Assembly (NCBI RefSeq): GCF_000758545.1
Contig: NZ_CP009279.1
Location: 1,984,001 to 2,048,000 of the forward strand
DNA from: Paenibacillus sp. FSL H7-0737
GTDB lineage: Bacteria > Bacillota > Bacilli > Paenibacillales > Paenibacillaceae
Length of the DNA: 64,000 nucleotides
Direction: 5' to 3'
Positions 1 to 11,528 of this stretch are shown here, in pieces; positions within the stretch are counted from its first letter, which is position 1, and each line of letters begins with the position of its first letter. The notes below the pieces were generated by a model that searched no databases, was not told where the DNA came from, and worked only from the letters and a program-made list of their open reading frames with translations. The translations under genes and the position numbers were made by a program.

Positions 1-224
1 ACAATGGCTTTGTGGGTGCTAATTCTGTGAATTTCCGACATAACCGCGGATAAATCGTCGATATAAGGTAATACACGACTAGCCATTACAAACTCGGCGG
101 TATTGTCCGGCAAAGGGATGCCTTGGCTAATGTCACAGACAATATCTACGTTGGGACCCGCGATACGATCGATCCCGAGATAACCTGCTTCTTTACTGGA
201 TCCGCAGCCGATATCGATTCTCAA
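1..224 (-). CDS. SAM-dependent methyltransferase, N-terminal part (cut by window edge)
   Basis: The first 74 codons of a minus-strand gene, cut by the left edge. The start is TTG at 224-222, preceded by AAGGAG at a good distance. The protein opens with DIGCGSSKEAGYLGID, a class I methyltransferase motif I (Gly-rich SAM-binding loop) followed by the acidic residue that ends strand 2. DISQGIPLPDNTAEFVMAS then matches the motif II/III region of Methyltransf_11-type enzymes. The substrate cannot be told from this fragment. Confidence is good for the fold and low for the role. Confidence 0.7.
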   Translation of the reverse strand, partial: MRIDIGCGSSKEAGYLGIDRIAGPNVDIVCDISQGIPLPDNTAEFVMASRVLPYIDDLSAVMSEIHRISTHKAI

Positions 225-310
225 GGGGACCACTCCTTAGGGATAAATCAGGCTCAACACTATTGTATTAATCTCGCTTAAGCCTGCATCCGACGGATGC
301 CTATTAAAGA

Positions 311-338
311 TTGGAAGTTACTAAAAATAACGTATTAT
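311..338 (+). promoter_or_regulatory. Likely sigma-A promoter for the lipoprotein gene
   Basis: TTGGAA at 311-316 and TATTAT at 333-338 are separated by 16 bases, about 90 bases before the lipoprotein start. A small perfect hairpin, GCATCC-GAC-GGATGC, lies just upstream at 287-301. Nothing else is seen between 225 and 428. Confidence 0.5.
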
Positions 339-428
339 GAAACCTTAGCAGAGTTGATACGTTTATAGGAGTAGGCTTATAGAAAATGACTTTGCAAACA
401 ACCGCTAAACATAGAGGAGGCAGTCAAC

Positions 429-896
429 ATGAAAAAACAACGTTCCTTACCCGCTATAGCTACAATCGCAGCATTAACGCTAGCCCTAACCGCTTGCGGT
501 GCTACTAATAATTCAGCACAGCCATCTGCAGAACCAAGTGCAACAGCTTCTCCAGTGCCAACAGAGGAGACCACAAGCACACCCGTACCTACAGAAGGTA
601 CAAGTACCACTGCACCAACAGAGAATCCAAGTACTCCCGCACCCAAACCTACTGCAAATCCAGAAGCTAAAATTCTTAAAGGAACAGGCGTTTACGTCGG
701 CCAAATAGATAGTCATTCTGTTGAGATTGAGACCAAAGAAGGTCCTACGGCTTTTGAGATCACAGCTGGTATGGAGAGCGTTATTGAGAAGTTAAATACG
801 GATGATCCTGTAGCTTTTGAATATGTTGAAAAAGCAGTGGAAGGCGATGCTACAGTTAAACAGCGTGTACTTTCGAAGCTGTCACTTGCAAAATAA
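429..896 (+). CDS. Secreted lipoprotein with Pro/Thr/Ser-rich linker
   Basis: A 155-residue exported lipoprotein. The N-terminus has a KKQR start, a hydrophobic stretch and a lipobox ending LTAC, so Cys23 should be lipidated by Lgt and the protein anchored on the outer face of the membrane. Residues about 30-78 are a low-complexity linker with repeated PTE/STPAP units. A compact domain of about 75 residues follows, beginning near LKGTGVYVGQID, with alternating charged and aliphatic residues suggesting a small beta fold. The start has an AGGAGG site. The product of the C-terminal domain is not recognised and no function is assigned. A rho-independent terminator follows. Confidence 0.75.
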   Translation: MKKQRSLPAIATIAALTLALTACGATNNSAQPSAEPSATASPVPTEETTSTPVPTEGTSTTAPTENPSTPAPKPTANPEAKILKGTGVYVGQIDSHSVEIETKEGPTAFEITAGMESVIEKLNTDDPVAFEYVEKAVEGDATVKQRVLSKLSLAK

Positions 897-921
897 AGAA
901 ACGCTATCATTTATGAATAAC

Positions 922-961
922 AAAAGGGCTGCTCCTGATTGATTTCAGGAACAGCCCTTTT
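922..961. terminator. Bidirectional terminator
   Basis: The arms AAAAGGGCTG...TCCTGA and TCAGGA...CAGCCCTTTT have one internal mismatch. The element lies between convergent genes and can serve both strands. Confidence 0.8.
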
Positions 962-983
962 GTCTTGGAATTAGAAATGAACG

Positions 984-1445
984 TTATAGCGTCCCGGCAT
1001 TGACTAAGAAAATAGTAATAAGCAGCATAAAGAGTAAGATAATCACACCGTTGATGATAGTGCCTATAACGCCGAAAACCTTACGTCTCTTCCGGATGGA
1101 AAGCCCAATAATGCCGATGACAACACCAATTACATTAAGAGCTGAAAGAATAATAACAGTCATTCCAAGAAGCATGATGGACTGCGATGATTCGGCTAAT
1201 AGATTCGAGTTCTCGTTAACCATGGAAGAAGCCTTCATAATAATGAAAACGAAGAGAGCAGCATAACCCATTATGGTCACGAGGCTGATGATGAAAGAAG
1301 CAATACCAGGTCCAGAGTGTTGAAGGTCATGATCTACTTTCTGGTACGAATACGACGAACCAGCACTTGGCTGACTCAGATCAGGTTGGGTATTTCCTAC
1401 CTCTGCTGTAGGCGCGTCAGATTTTGAGAGAGAATTAAGGTCCAT
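984..1445 (-). CDS. DUF4190-like membrane protein
   Basis: A 153-residue protein. The chosen start is the ATG at 1445, because AAGGAG lies 8 bases before it; a GTG three codons upstream overlaps the ribosome site. Residues 1-45 are hydrophilic (Ser/Pro/Gln-rich, cytoplasmic or disordered). Three hydrophobic spans follow: around SFIISLVTIMGYAALFVFII, MLLGMTVIILSALNVIGVVIGIIGLSI and FGVIGTIINGVIILLFMLLITIFLV. The basic loop RKRRK between the last two and the G-I-I-G-L repeat are typical of DUF4190-type proteins. The function is unknown. Confidence 0.65.
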   Translation of the reverse strand: MDLNSLSKSDAPTAEVGNTQPDLSQPSAGSSYSYQKVDHDLQHSGPGIASFIISLVTIMGYAALFVFIIMKASSMVNENSNLLAESSQSIMLLGMTVIILSALNVIGVVIGIIGLSIRKRRKVFGVIGTIINGVIILLFMLLITIFLVNAGTL

Positions 1446-1614
1446 AGGTTGCACTCCTTGAGAGATAAGAATGAAATGTTGTTAATATCCACTTTTTCAT
1501 ATTGATGCTAAAAAAGCAACCCCTGATTGTGGCTAATTCGTAAATGGCTGCTGGAAAAAGCAATCGGTAATCGTTTATGATAGAAGAAGTCTAATATTAA
1601 GGAGTTGTAATCGC

Positions 1615-2001
1615 ATGCAACGGAAACTTATGGCCTGGGGGGCTGTGCTAGCAATGCTGGCAGTAGGAGTAGGCGCTTTTGGCGCTCATTTATTAAAACC
1701 TGTTATTAGCGAAGAATATATGAAGGTATATGAGACGGGTGTACAGTATCATTTGGTACATGCGCTGGGTGTAATTCTGATAGCACTGGCTGTAGGTCAA
1801 TGGGGAGAAAGTACCCGGTTACGCTGGGCAGGAAGGCTATTAATAGCAGGGACGATTTTGTTCTCTGGTAGCTTATATGTACTGAGCATTTCCGGGATTA
1901 AGGTGCTTGGAGCGATAACACCTATTGGTGGTGTATGCTTCATAGCAGGCTGGTTATGTCTGGCTGTGGAAGCATTCTCACGCAGCAAAGAGACATCCTA
2001 A
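1615..2001 (+). CDS. DUF423 family membrane protein (YwdK type)
   Basis: A 128-residue integral membrane protein with four predicted helices. The family signature is clear: an early GAFGAHLL followed by YHLVHALGVILIAL, then SGSLYVLSISGIKVLGAITPIGGVCFIAGW. This matches the DUF423 family, whose B. subtilis member is YwdK. The length is normal and the start has AAGGAG eight bases upstream. It stands alone between two terminators. The biochemical function of the family is not known. Confidence 0.85.
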   Translation: MQRKLMAWGAVLAMLAVGVGAFGAHLLKPVISEEYMKVYETGVQYHLVHALGVILIALAVGQWGESTRLRWAGRLLIAGTILFSGSLYVLSISGIKVLGAITPIGGVCFIAGWLCLAVEAFSRSKETS

Positions 2002-2021
2002 GCAATCAAGTTACAGAAGTT

Positions 2022-2066
2022 GATAAATAAGCATCCGTTCCATAAAGGGGCGGATGCTTATTTATC
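2022..2066. terminator. Terminator hairpin
   Basis: A perfect 16-bp stem, GATAAATAAGCATCCG with CGGATGCTTATTTATC, sits between two convergent genes. There is no long T-run, but the stem itself ends in A/T. Confidence 0.65.
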
Positions 2067-2080
2067 TGTAACGTATACGT

Positions 2081-2608
2081 TTACAGAAATTCGTCGATCT
2101 CATTTAAATTAAAGCTGTATACCTGTTTCTCATCCACGTGATAGACACTAATAGAGTTGGCTGCTTCATCAAAATTTAAAATACGACAGGGCATGGACAC
2201 TTGTTTTCCGTACCGATTCGCTCGTAAACGTACTAATTGGTTGTTCTGAATATACTGTCGAATTTTCCCGTATGCATCAGCTGGCGTCTCAATAGCTGAC
2301 TGTTGTGCAGGCAATATTGCCTGTTTATCAATCGGTTTATCGAGCTGCTTTTTAGTGGTCTTTGGTGGCAGCTTAAATGAAGTTGGAGGAGCAGAGCTTT
2401 GATTCAAGGCTAGTTTGGCAGAACGAAGCAAGCTGTCAATGGTTCTCCCCAATTCAAGACCGGAGTTAATGTTGAAATCTGTGATTTTGTCATTATTGTT
2501 CAACATTTCAAGCAGATATTGCAATGCAAGCGGGTTGGTACGGGCATTAATCAGGATGTCGACATTAAATAAATAGTTGCCGTCTGTGTGTTGTAGTTTC
2601 TCGTCCAT
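2081..2608 (-). CDS. Hypothetical protein
   Basis: A protein of 175 residues from the ATG at 2608, which has GGGGGA upstream. An in-frame ATG 24 codons earlier has no ribosome site. The sequence begins MDEKLQHTDGNYLFNVDILI and has a helical N-terminal half (LQYLLEMLNNND...), a Lys/Pro-rich middle around TSFKLPPKTTKKQLDKPIDK and a C-terminal domain with a beta pattern (VRLRANRYGKQVSMPCRIL, then VYHVDEKQVYSFNLNEI). The C-terminal part resembles small beta-barrel domains that sense or bind ligands, but I do not recognise a family. It is soluble, with no signal peptide. Confidence 0.6.
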   Translation of the reverse strand: MDEKLQHTDGNYLFNVDILINARTNPLALQYLLEMLNNNDKITDFNINSGLELGRTIDSLLRSAKLALNQSSAPPTSFKLPPKTTKKQLDKPIDKQAILPAQQSAIETPADAYGKIRQYIQNNQLVRLRANRYGKQVSMPCRILNFDEAANSISVYHVDEKQVYSFNLNEIDEFL

Positions 2609-2823
2609 AGATCCCCCAGCTTTTCGTTTGAACATTTCTTTACAATTATAAGAATGTAAATAAACTATAACATTAAACAAGTAATAATCATATACCTGAC
2701 ACTAGAGAAAATGGGACCAAGGTACTGTGTTTTTTACGAAAAGCCTAGGACTACCAACTGCACATCAGCAGGGGGTGAAGCATACATATACATCGTGGTT
2801 GGTGAATAAAGGAGGTGCTGCTA

Positions 2824-3126
2824 TTGGTTACTATGGAGCCCATTACCGTAGGTGAACATACGCTGATCGGGGTAGAAGTTAAGCTTCCGAAAACAACGCT
2901 GCTCTCAATCAGCACAAGCCGAGGGTATATTATGTGTGGTGCGCTGGATGTTGGTTTGCTCAATGAGAAGCTCAGTGATCGGCATATTATCGCAGCCCGG
3001 GCGGTTGGTGTACGTACGCTGTCACAGCTGTTAGCTGCCCCATTGGAGTCTGTAACCATAGAAGCGGAGCGTCTAGGTATCGTACCCGGCATGACGGGTG
3101 CGGATGCATTACTTCTCATGGTCTGA
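2824..3126 (+). CDS. yunC: DUF1805 family protein (YunC type)
   Basis: About 100 residues. The core VKLPKTTLLSISTSRGYIMCGALDVGLLNEKL, followed by RAVGVRTLSQLLAAPLESVT and LGIVPGMTGADALL, matches B. subtilis YunC and other DUF1805 proteins along the full length. The TTG at 2824 is chosen as start because AAGGAGG (2809-2815) is 8 bases away and the N-terminus then aligns with YunC; GTG 2815 lies inside the ribosome site. The family function is unknown. Confidence 0.85.
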   Translation: MVTMEPITVGEHTLIGVEVKLPKTTLLSISTSRGYIMCGALDVGLLNEKLSDRHIIAARAVGVRTLSQLLAAPLESVTIEAERLGIVPGMTGADALLLMV

Positions 3127-3147
3127 CTGAACAATCTTACAAAATCC

Positions 3148-3182
3148 AAAACACAAGAGGCCATTGGCCTCTTGTGTTTTTT
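3148..3182 (+). terminator. Rho-independent terminator
   Basis: The stem AAAACACAAGAGGCC / GGCCTCTTGTGTTTT is perfect and is followed by a T-run. Confidence 0.9.
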
Positions 3183-3369
3183 TGCAAGAATCAGAATTTG
3201 AACATTATAGAGAGCGTCTTTAGTGTAAGTAATTTAAACAGAGATTTTATGGAAGGGTTCTCCTTGTTTCGTCTTACATGCTAAGGGGTAAATTAAGAAT
3301 AGACAAGTTGCTGCCGGATGAAGGATTAAGTAGCCCGGTAAATATAAAGGATAAGGATGGGATCATCTC

Positions 3370-3831
3370 ATGGCTAAAGCATCTAATAAAGTAAATACAA
3401 CTTCACTGGAACAAATTTTGAATCGTCAGGTCGCTAACTTGAATGTATTGTACGTTAAAATCCATAATTTTCATTGGTACGTAAAAGGTGAACAATTCTT
3501 CTCTCTTCACGTGAAATTTGAGGATCTATATAATGAAGTGACGCTGCAAATGGATGAAGTTGCAGAGCGTCTGCTAAGCATCAAAGGAAGTCCCGCTGCA
3601 ACGATGAAAGAATATCTGGAATTGGCAACGATTCAAGAAGCTACTGGTAAAGAGGATACTCGTGGTATGGTCCAGTCTCTGATTGAAGACTTTGCTACTA
3701 TTTCTGAAGAGTTGACAGAAGGCATTGAGCTTGCTGAGGAAATTAAGGACCAGCCTACCTCTGACATGTTTATTAAAATTCGTGGTGATCTTGAGAAACA
3801 TCAATGGATGCTGCGTTCCTACCTTAGCTAA
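3370..3831 (+). CDS. dps: Dps-family ferritin-like DNA-protection protein
   Basis: A 153-residue four-helix protein of normal Dps length. The ferroxidase signature is visible: NFHWYVKGEQFFSLHVKFEDLYNEVTLQMDEVAERLL supplies the two His and the Asp/Glu ligands that sit at the Dps dimer interface. Dps dodecamers oxidise Fe(II) with peroxide and store iron, limiting hydroxyl radical formation. The N-terminus carries Lys residues (MAKASNK) but no long basic tail, so DNA binding is uncertain. It has its own terminator and lies just upstream of the iron-sulfur assembly operon. No clear PerR box was found in the 240 bases upstream. Confidence 0.9.
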   Translation: MAKASNKVNTTSLEQILNRQVANLNVLYVKIHNFHWYVKGEQFFSLHVKFEDLYNEVTLQMDEVAERLLSIKGSPAATMKEYLELATIQEATGKEDTRGMVQSLIEDFATISEELTEGIELAEEIKDQPTSDMFIKIRGDLEKHQWMLRSYLS

Positions 3832-3848
3832 ACGATAAAGTATATGAA

Positions 3849-3879
3849 ATAAGGCTTCCTGCGGGAGGTCTTATTTTTT
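3849..3879 (+). terminator. Terminator after dps
   Basis: The stem AAGGCTTCC / GGAGGTCTT contains G:T pairs, has a short loop and is followed by six Ts. Confidence 0.7.
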
Positions 3880-3976
3880 GCGTTAGGTGGTTACGGAAAA
3901 TAGCGAAACATGCGGTGCATTAAAGGATAAATAAAAAGAGATATTTGTAAAAAGACAGGGTTTGTTATAAAATTGT

Positions 3977-4023
3977 TGAGAATCATTGATAATCATTGTG
4001 ATTCAATTTATAATAATTATAAT
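3977..4023 (+). promoter_or_regulatory. suf operon promoter with overlapping Fur-box-like sites
   Basis: TTGATA (3986-3991), a 17-base spacer and TATAAT (4009-4014) form a near-consensus sigma-A promoter; a second TATAAT is at 4018-4023. Two overlapping 7-1-7 Fur-type palindromes cover the -35: TGAGAATCATTGATA (3977-3991) and TGATAATCATTGTGA (3987-4001). A bound Fur-family dimer would block the polymerase. The match to the Fur consensus is seen; regulation is inferred. Confidence 0.6.
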
Positions 4024-4116
4024 GTGATATAGAATCTAATTGTGCTGGGAATCAGGATCATCCTGTTTCAATACAACTTTTGATTTCGCAAATCGATCAA
4101 TGGAGGGAATAATATT

Positions 4117-4899
4117 ATGGCAGCAGATTTTGTCATTGAGGGACTTAAAGCGACGATTGAGGGAAAAGAGATTTTGAAGGGGATTAACCTTCAAATGAAA
4201 GGTGGCGAAATTCACGCCATCATGGGACCAAACGGTACAGGTAAAAGTACCTTGGCGTCAGCTCTTATGGGTCACCCTAAATATGAAGTAACTGAAGGAA
4301 CAGCAACACTTGAAGGTGAAGATCTTCTGGAGATGGCGGTTGATGAACGCGCACGTGCAGGTCTTTTCCTTGCTATGCAGTACCCAAGTGAAATTTCCGG
4401 AGTAACAAACTCCGATTTCTTGCGCTCAGCCATTAATGCCCGTCGTGAAGAGGGAAGCGAAATTTCTTTGATTCGTTTTATCCGTCTTATGGAAGCGAAG
4501 ATGAAAGAACTGGACATGAATCCTGAGTTCCTACACCGTTACCTGAACGAAGGCTTCTCCGGTGGTGAGAAGAAACGTAACGAAATTCTACAAATGATGA
4601 TGCTAGATCCAAAAATCGTGATTCTTGACGAAATTGACTCTGGTCTTGATATTGATGCTTTGAAAATTGTTGCCGAAGGCGTAAACTCCATGCGGAGTGA
4701 AGATCGCGGTTTCCTGGTTATTACCCACTATCAACGTCTCTTGAACTACATCAAGCCTGATTTTGTACATGTTATGATGCAAGGCAGAATTGTAAAATCC
4801 GGTGGTCCTGAGCTTGCACAACGTCTGGAAGCAGAAGGCTACGAATGGATTAAAGAAGAACTTGGAATTGAAGACGAAACAGTAGGGCAAGACGCGTAA
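4117..4899 (+). CDS. sufC: SufC, ATPase of the SufBCD Fe-S scaffold
   Basis: A 260-residue ABC-type ATPase without membrane segments. It shows Walker A GPNGTGKST, the Suf-specific signature FSGGEKKRNEILQMMMLDP, Walker B IVILDEIDSGLDID and the H-loop VITHYQRLL. SufC drives the conformational changes of the SufBC2D complex, on which Fe-S clusters are built. It is the first gene of the C-D-S-U-B operon. The start has GGAGGG nine bases upstream. Confidence 0.97.
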   Translation: MAADFVIEGLKATIEGKEILKGINLQMKGGEIHAIMGPNGTGKSTLASALMGHPKYEVTEGTATLEGEDLLEMAVDERARAGLFLAMQYPSEISGVTNSDFLRSAINARREEGSEISLIRFIRLMEAKMKELDMNPEFLHRYLNEGFSGGEKKRNEILQMMMLDPKIVILDEIDSGLDIDALKIVAEGVNSMRSEDRGFLVITHYQRLLNYIKPDFVHVMMQGRIVKSGGPELAQRLEAEGYEWIKEELGIEDETVGQDA

Positions 4900-4926
4900 G
4901 AAACGCCAGGAAGGAGGAGAACACTT

Positions 4927-7869
<2,943 letters not shown>

Positions 7870-7893
7870 CAGTAGAACAAGGAGGCTGACACC

Positions 7894-9291
7894 ATGGCTA
7901 AGAAAGCGCCTGATATGGAAGAGTACCAATACGGGTTCCGTGATGAGCATAAGTCGATATTCCAGTCTGGTAAAGGTTTGACGGCCGAAATTGTTAAAGA
8001 AATTTCAGCAATCAAAAATGAACCACAGTGGATGCTTGATTTCCGCTTAAAATCCCTTGAACAGTTCCGTAAAATGCCGATGCCTACATGGGGCGGCAAT
8101 ATGGATGATTTAGATTTTGAGGATATTCAATATTATGTAAGACCTTCCGAGAAACAAGGGAAGACTTGGGAAGAAGTTCCTTCCGAAATCAAGGAAACCT
8201 TTGATAAGCTGGGTATTCCTGAAGCGGAACAGAAGTTCCTCGCCGGCGTATCGGCACAATATGAATCTGAGGTTGTATACCACAGCATGCAGAAGAGCCT
8301 TGAAGATCAAGGGGTTATTTTTACAGATACCGATACTGCACTGCGTGAACATCCAGAACTTCTTAAGAAGTTTTTCGGGACGATCATCCCTCCAACCGAT
8401 AATAAATTTGCAGCACTTAACAGTGCAGTTTGGTCAGGCGGAAGCTTCATCTACGTTCCTAAAGGTGTGAAATGTGAAGTTCCTTTGCAGGCTTACTTCC
8501 GTATTAACTCCGAGAACATGGGACAATTTGAGCGTACCTTGATCCTCGCTGACGAAGATAGCTTCGTGCATTATGTAGAAGGCTGTACAGCGCCAATCTA
8601 CAGCACGAATTCTCTGCACAGTGCGGTTGTTGAAATCTTGTGTATGAAGAACTCACGCGTTCGTTATACTACGATTCAGAACTGGGCTCCAAACATCTAC
8701 AACCTCGTTACTAAACGTGCGGTTGCAGAAGAGAATGCTACGATGGAATGGGTCGATGGCAACATCGGTTCCAAGCTGACTATGAAATACCCTGCGGTTG
8801 TTCTTAAAGGCCGTGGAGCTAAAGGTTCAGTACTGTCCATCGCGGTAGCGGGTAAAGGCCAGCATCAGGATGCTGGTGCCAAGATGATCCATTTGGCTCC
8901 AGACACAACATCCACTATTGTATCGAAATCGATCAGTAAGCACGGCGGTAAAGTAACTTATCGTGGTCTTGCTTCCTTTGGCCGTCAAGCAGAAGGTGCG
9001 AAATCGAACATCAAATGTGATACACTCATTTTGGATAACGAATCCACTTCGGATACGATTCCTTACAATGAAATCATGAACGATAACATCGTGCTTGAGC
9101 ACGAAGCAACGGTATCCAAAGTTTCTGAGGAGCAGCTGTTCTATCTAATGAGCCGCGGCCTAACAGAAGCTGAGGCAACTCAAATGATCGTTATGGGCTT
9201 CATCGAGCCGTTCACCAAAGAACTGCCGATGGAATATGCGGTCGAAATGAACCGTTTGATAAAATTCGAAATGGAAGGAAGTATCGGTTAA
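7894..9291 (+). CDS. sufB: SufB, Fe-S scaffold subunit
   Basis: A 465-residue protein, nearly collinear with B. subtilis SufB. The central beta-helix and the C-terminal [24 protein letters not shown], with the conserved Glu/His region, are present. [24 protein letters not shown] is a SufB signature containing residues of the sulfur-transfer tunnel. SufB is where the nascent cluster is thought to form with SufC and SufD. It ends the operon, with an AAGGAGG site upstream and a strong terminator downstream. Confidence 0.97.
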   Translation: MAKKAPDMEEYQYGFRDEHKSIFQSGKGLTAEIVKEISAIKNEPQWMLDFRLKSLEQFRKMPMPTWGGNMDDLDFEDIQYYVRPSEKQGKTWEEVPSEIKETFDKLGIPEAEQKFLAGVSAQYESEVVYHSMQKSLEDQGVIFTDTDTALREHPELLKKFFGTIIPPTDNKFAALNSAVWSGGSFIYVPKGVKCEVPLQAYFRINSENMGQFERTLILADEDSFVHYVEGCTAPIYSTNSLHSAVVEILCMKNSRVRYTTIQNWAPNIYNLVTKRAVAEENATMEWVDGNIGSKLTMKYPAVVLKGRGAKGSVLSIAVAGKGQHQDAGAKMIHLAPDTTSTIVSKSISKHGGKVTYRGLASFGRQAEGAKSNIKCDTLILDNESTSDTIPYNEIMNDNIVLEHEATVSKVSEEQLFYLMSRGLTEAEATQMIVMGFIEPFTKELPMEYAVEMNRLIKFEMEGSIG

Positions 9292-9333
9292 CCTTGATCT
9301 TCAAGGTTCCGGCTTCATTCTAATAAGTAATAC

Positions 9334-9396
9334 AAAATACGTATTCGCAGTGATCTTGATGCTTTTATGCTCAAGTCACTCGAATACGTATTTTTT
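9334..9396. terminator. Terminator of the suf operon
   Basis: A long interrupted hairpin with outer stem AAAATACGTATTCG / CGAATACGTATTTT and inner stem AGTGA-CTTGA / TCAAGTCACT with one bulge, followed by Ts. Confidence 0.85.
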
Positions 9397-9626
9397 ATTG
9401 GAAATTGAAGTGGGGTTTTCATTCTAGAGGGTTAAATCCAAATTTTATGCAAAAAAGCTTGATAAAAGTTTATTTTGGAGGGGGCGGTCACATCAAGGAT
9501 CATGATGTTTCTTAATTCAACAGCATTAAGGAGGAAACTCGAGTATTTTAAGACAATGATGGTCGTTTATCACCTATATATGGGTCTTTTTTCCGAAATA
9601 ACAGGATAAACGCTCAATTCTACCCT
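9397..9626. other. Intergenic region, no supported gene
   Basis: Part of the 470-base gap between sufB and the ABC genes. It contains two purine-rich GGAGG stretches (9478-9484 and 9530-9535) and a possible 35-codon reading frame at 9502-9609 that lacks a convincing ribosome site. I see no RNA family or repeat here. Confidence 0.4.
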
Positions 9627-9687
9627 TTGCCGCTTTAAATTAGGGATGATACACTGCTTAAAGTCACTAAAATTGAAAGCGCTAAAA
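9627..9687 (+). promoter_or_regulatory. Likely promoter and cre-like site for the ABC exporter operon
   Basis: TTGCCG (9627-9632), a 17-base spacer and TACACT (9650-9655) form a moderate sigma-A promoter. TGAAAGCGCTAAAA at 9674-9687 matches 13 of 14 positions of the catabolite-responsive element consensus TGWAANCGNTNWCA. It lies just downstream of the promoter, where CcpA would act as a roadblock. The match is seen; control by CcpA is inferred. Confidence 0.45.
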
Positions 9688-9690
9688 AAT

Positions 9691-9747
9691 AGCTTTATTT
9701 TGTAAAGCTAAGTCTATGCTTACGAAGCAGCTTTACTTCGTAAAGCT
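9691..9747 (+). repeat. Three consecutive small hairpins in the exporter leader
   Basis: Hairpin 1 is AGCTTTA-TTTTG-TAAAGCT (9691-9709), hairpin 2 is TGCTT-ACG-AAGCA (9717-9729) and hairpin 3 is AGCTTTA-CTTCG-TAAAGCT (9729-9747). The first and third share the same arms, so the outer arms can also pair with each other. The last one ends three bases before the AAGGAGG of the first exporter gene. Confidence 0.6.
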
Positions 9748-9762
9748 TTAAGGAGGAGAGAT

Positions 9763-11523
9763 ATGGATGTTCTCAGGCAACTGCGAGGCTATTACCGAGA
9801 GAAGCTACATTATTTGATTCTTTCGATTGTATGCTTGGCCGCCGCAACTGCAGTGGGGCTAATTACCCCCAATTTGTTAAGGAAGCTGATCGATGAAGTA
9901 ATTGTTCCACTCAAGTTTAAAGAGGTGCCCGTGTTGGCTCTCAGTGTGTTAGCTGTAGTAATCGTAAAAGCATGCCTGCAATTTGCACATGGTTTTTTTG
10001 GAGGGCGGTTAGGTAATTTTCTAGCATATCGGCTACGTAACGCTTGTTATGAGAAATTACAATTTCTATCTTTCCGTTATTATGATACCGCGAAAACAGG
10101 AGATCTGATGTCCCGGCTGACCGGGGATTTGGAAGCGATTCGGAACTTTATCGGTTTTGGTTTTGCTCAGTTGCTAAATGTGTTTTTTATGGTGCTCTTT
10201 GGTTCTATCATGATGTTCACCATTAATTGGCAGCTAACATTGGTTACTTTGATTACTATGCCATTTCTGGCAGCAGTAGCTTTAAGATTTGAGTCCAAGA
10301 TTCATCCGGCCTTCCAAGAGATGCGCCTTGCGCTGAGTTCTCTGACAACGGCTGTACAGGAGAATATCACGGGTGTGCGAACTGTCAAATCGTTTGCTAG
10401 AGAGGCTCACGAAGTTGAAAAATTCTCACACCGTAATGAACGTTATAAGAATAATCAGATTTTTGCCGCTGAGCTCTGGAGTAAGTTTTTTCCGGTCATG
10501 GAGCTTTTAGCATCGGTCAGTATAGCTATCCTGTTAGGCGTAGGTGGTACACTCGTCATTAACGGGAAAATGTCACTAGGTGAATTGGTTGCCTTCTTCA
10601 GTTTGATTTGGTACATCATTGGACCGGTATGGGGTCTAGGCTTTCATATTAATAACTATACACAGTCCAAAGCTTCGGGAGAACGTGTACTTGAAGTACT
10701 TAATCAAAAAATTGATGTTAAGGATAAAGAGGATGCCCGTGAACTGGTGCCTTCCGAGGTTAAGGGGGATGTTGCCTTTAATCATGTCACCTTTGCGTAC
10801 GGGAACAAAATGCCTGCTGTTACTGACATCCATTTTGAAGCTAAATCAGGTGAAATTATCGGATTTCTTGGAGGCACAGGTTCAGGTAAATCCACTATTA
10901 CTCAACTGATGATGCGTGCTTATGATGTCAATGAAGGGAGTATTACGCTGGATGGCATTGATATTAGAGAGTACAGTGTGCGCAGCCTGCGGTCACAGAT
11001 TGCCACCGTATTCCAGGAAACATTCCTGTTCTCCTCATCCATCCGCAACAATATTTCATATGGCTTGAAAAATGTAAGCATGGAGGAGATTATCCGTGCT
11101 GCACAGCTGGCAAAGGCGCATGATTTCATTATGGAGATGGCAGACGGCTATGACACTGTAGTGGGTGAACGCGGGATGGGTCTCTCTGGCGGACAAAAGC
11201 AGCGGATTGCGATCGCAAGAGCCCTGCTTAAGAATCCGCGTATCCTCATCCTCGACGATGCGACCAGTGCGGTCGATATGGAAACGGAACATGAGATTCA
11301 AGCGGGATTCCAGGAGGTCATGAATGGGCGTACAACACTTATAATTGCCCATCGGATATCCTCCTTGCGACATGCGGATCAGATCATTGTCATGAACGAA
11401 GGTCATGTTCAGCAACGTGGTACTCATCAGGAGCTAATTGAAGTTCCGGGTCCATATCAAGATGTATACCGGATACAATATGCTGACTATCTGGCCAGAG
11501 CTACCGGAAGAGGGGAGGAGTGA
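9763..11523 (+). CDS. ABC exporter half-transporter, degenerate-site subunit
   Basis: A 586-residue half-transporter with an N-terminal six-helix membrane domain (about residues 1-310) and a C-terminal ATPase domain. Walker A is GGTGSGKST (near residue 368), the signature is LSGGQKQ (near 473), and Walker B is ILILDDATSAVD (near 493). The catalytic Glu after Walker B is replaced by Asp, as in the non-hydrolysing site of heterodimeric exporters such as BmrCD or TM287/288. It is translationally coupled to the next gene. The closest B. subtilis types are YfiB/YfiC and BmrC/BmrD multidrug exporters; the substrate is unknown. Confidence 0.88.
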   Translation: MDVLRQLRGYYREKLHYLILSIVCLAAATAVGLITPNLLRKLIDEVIVPLKFKEVPVLALSVLAVVIVKACLQFAHGFFGGRLGNFLAYRLRNACYEKLQFLSFRYYDTAKTGDLMSRLTGDLEAIRNFIGFGFAQLLNVFFMVLFGSIMMFTINWQLTLVTLITMPFLAAVALRFESKIHPAFQEMRLALSSLTTAVQENITGVRTVKSFAREAHEVEKFSHRNERYKNNQIFAAELWSKFFPVMELLASVSIAILLGVGGTLVINGKMSLGELVAFFSLIWYIIGPVWGLGFHINNYTQSKASGERVLEVLNQKIDVKDKEDARELVPSEVKGDVAFNHVTFAYGNKMPAVTDIHFEAKSGEIIGFLGGTGSGKSTITQLMMRAYDVNEGSITLDGIDIREYSVRSLRSQIATVFQETFLFSSSIRNNISYGLKNVSMEEIIRAAQLAKAHDFIMEMADGYDTVVGERGMGLSGGQKQRIAIARALLKNPRILILDDATSAVDMETEHEIQAGFQEVMNGRTTLIIAHRISSLRHADQIIVMNEGHVQQRGTHQELIEVPGPYQDVYRIQYADYLARATGRGEE

Positions 11524-11528
11524 GGCAT

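Noticed and set aside
541..662. PTE/STPAP repeats in the lipoprotein taken as a DNA repeat
   Set aside because: The repetition is at the amino-acid level (a linker) with variable codons, not a DNA repeat array.
9502..9609. 35-codon frame in the leader region before the exporter genes
   Set aside because: The ribosome site is weak (AAGGA at three bases) and the sequence shows no coding bias; kept as a remark only.
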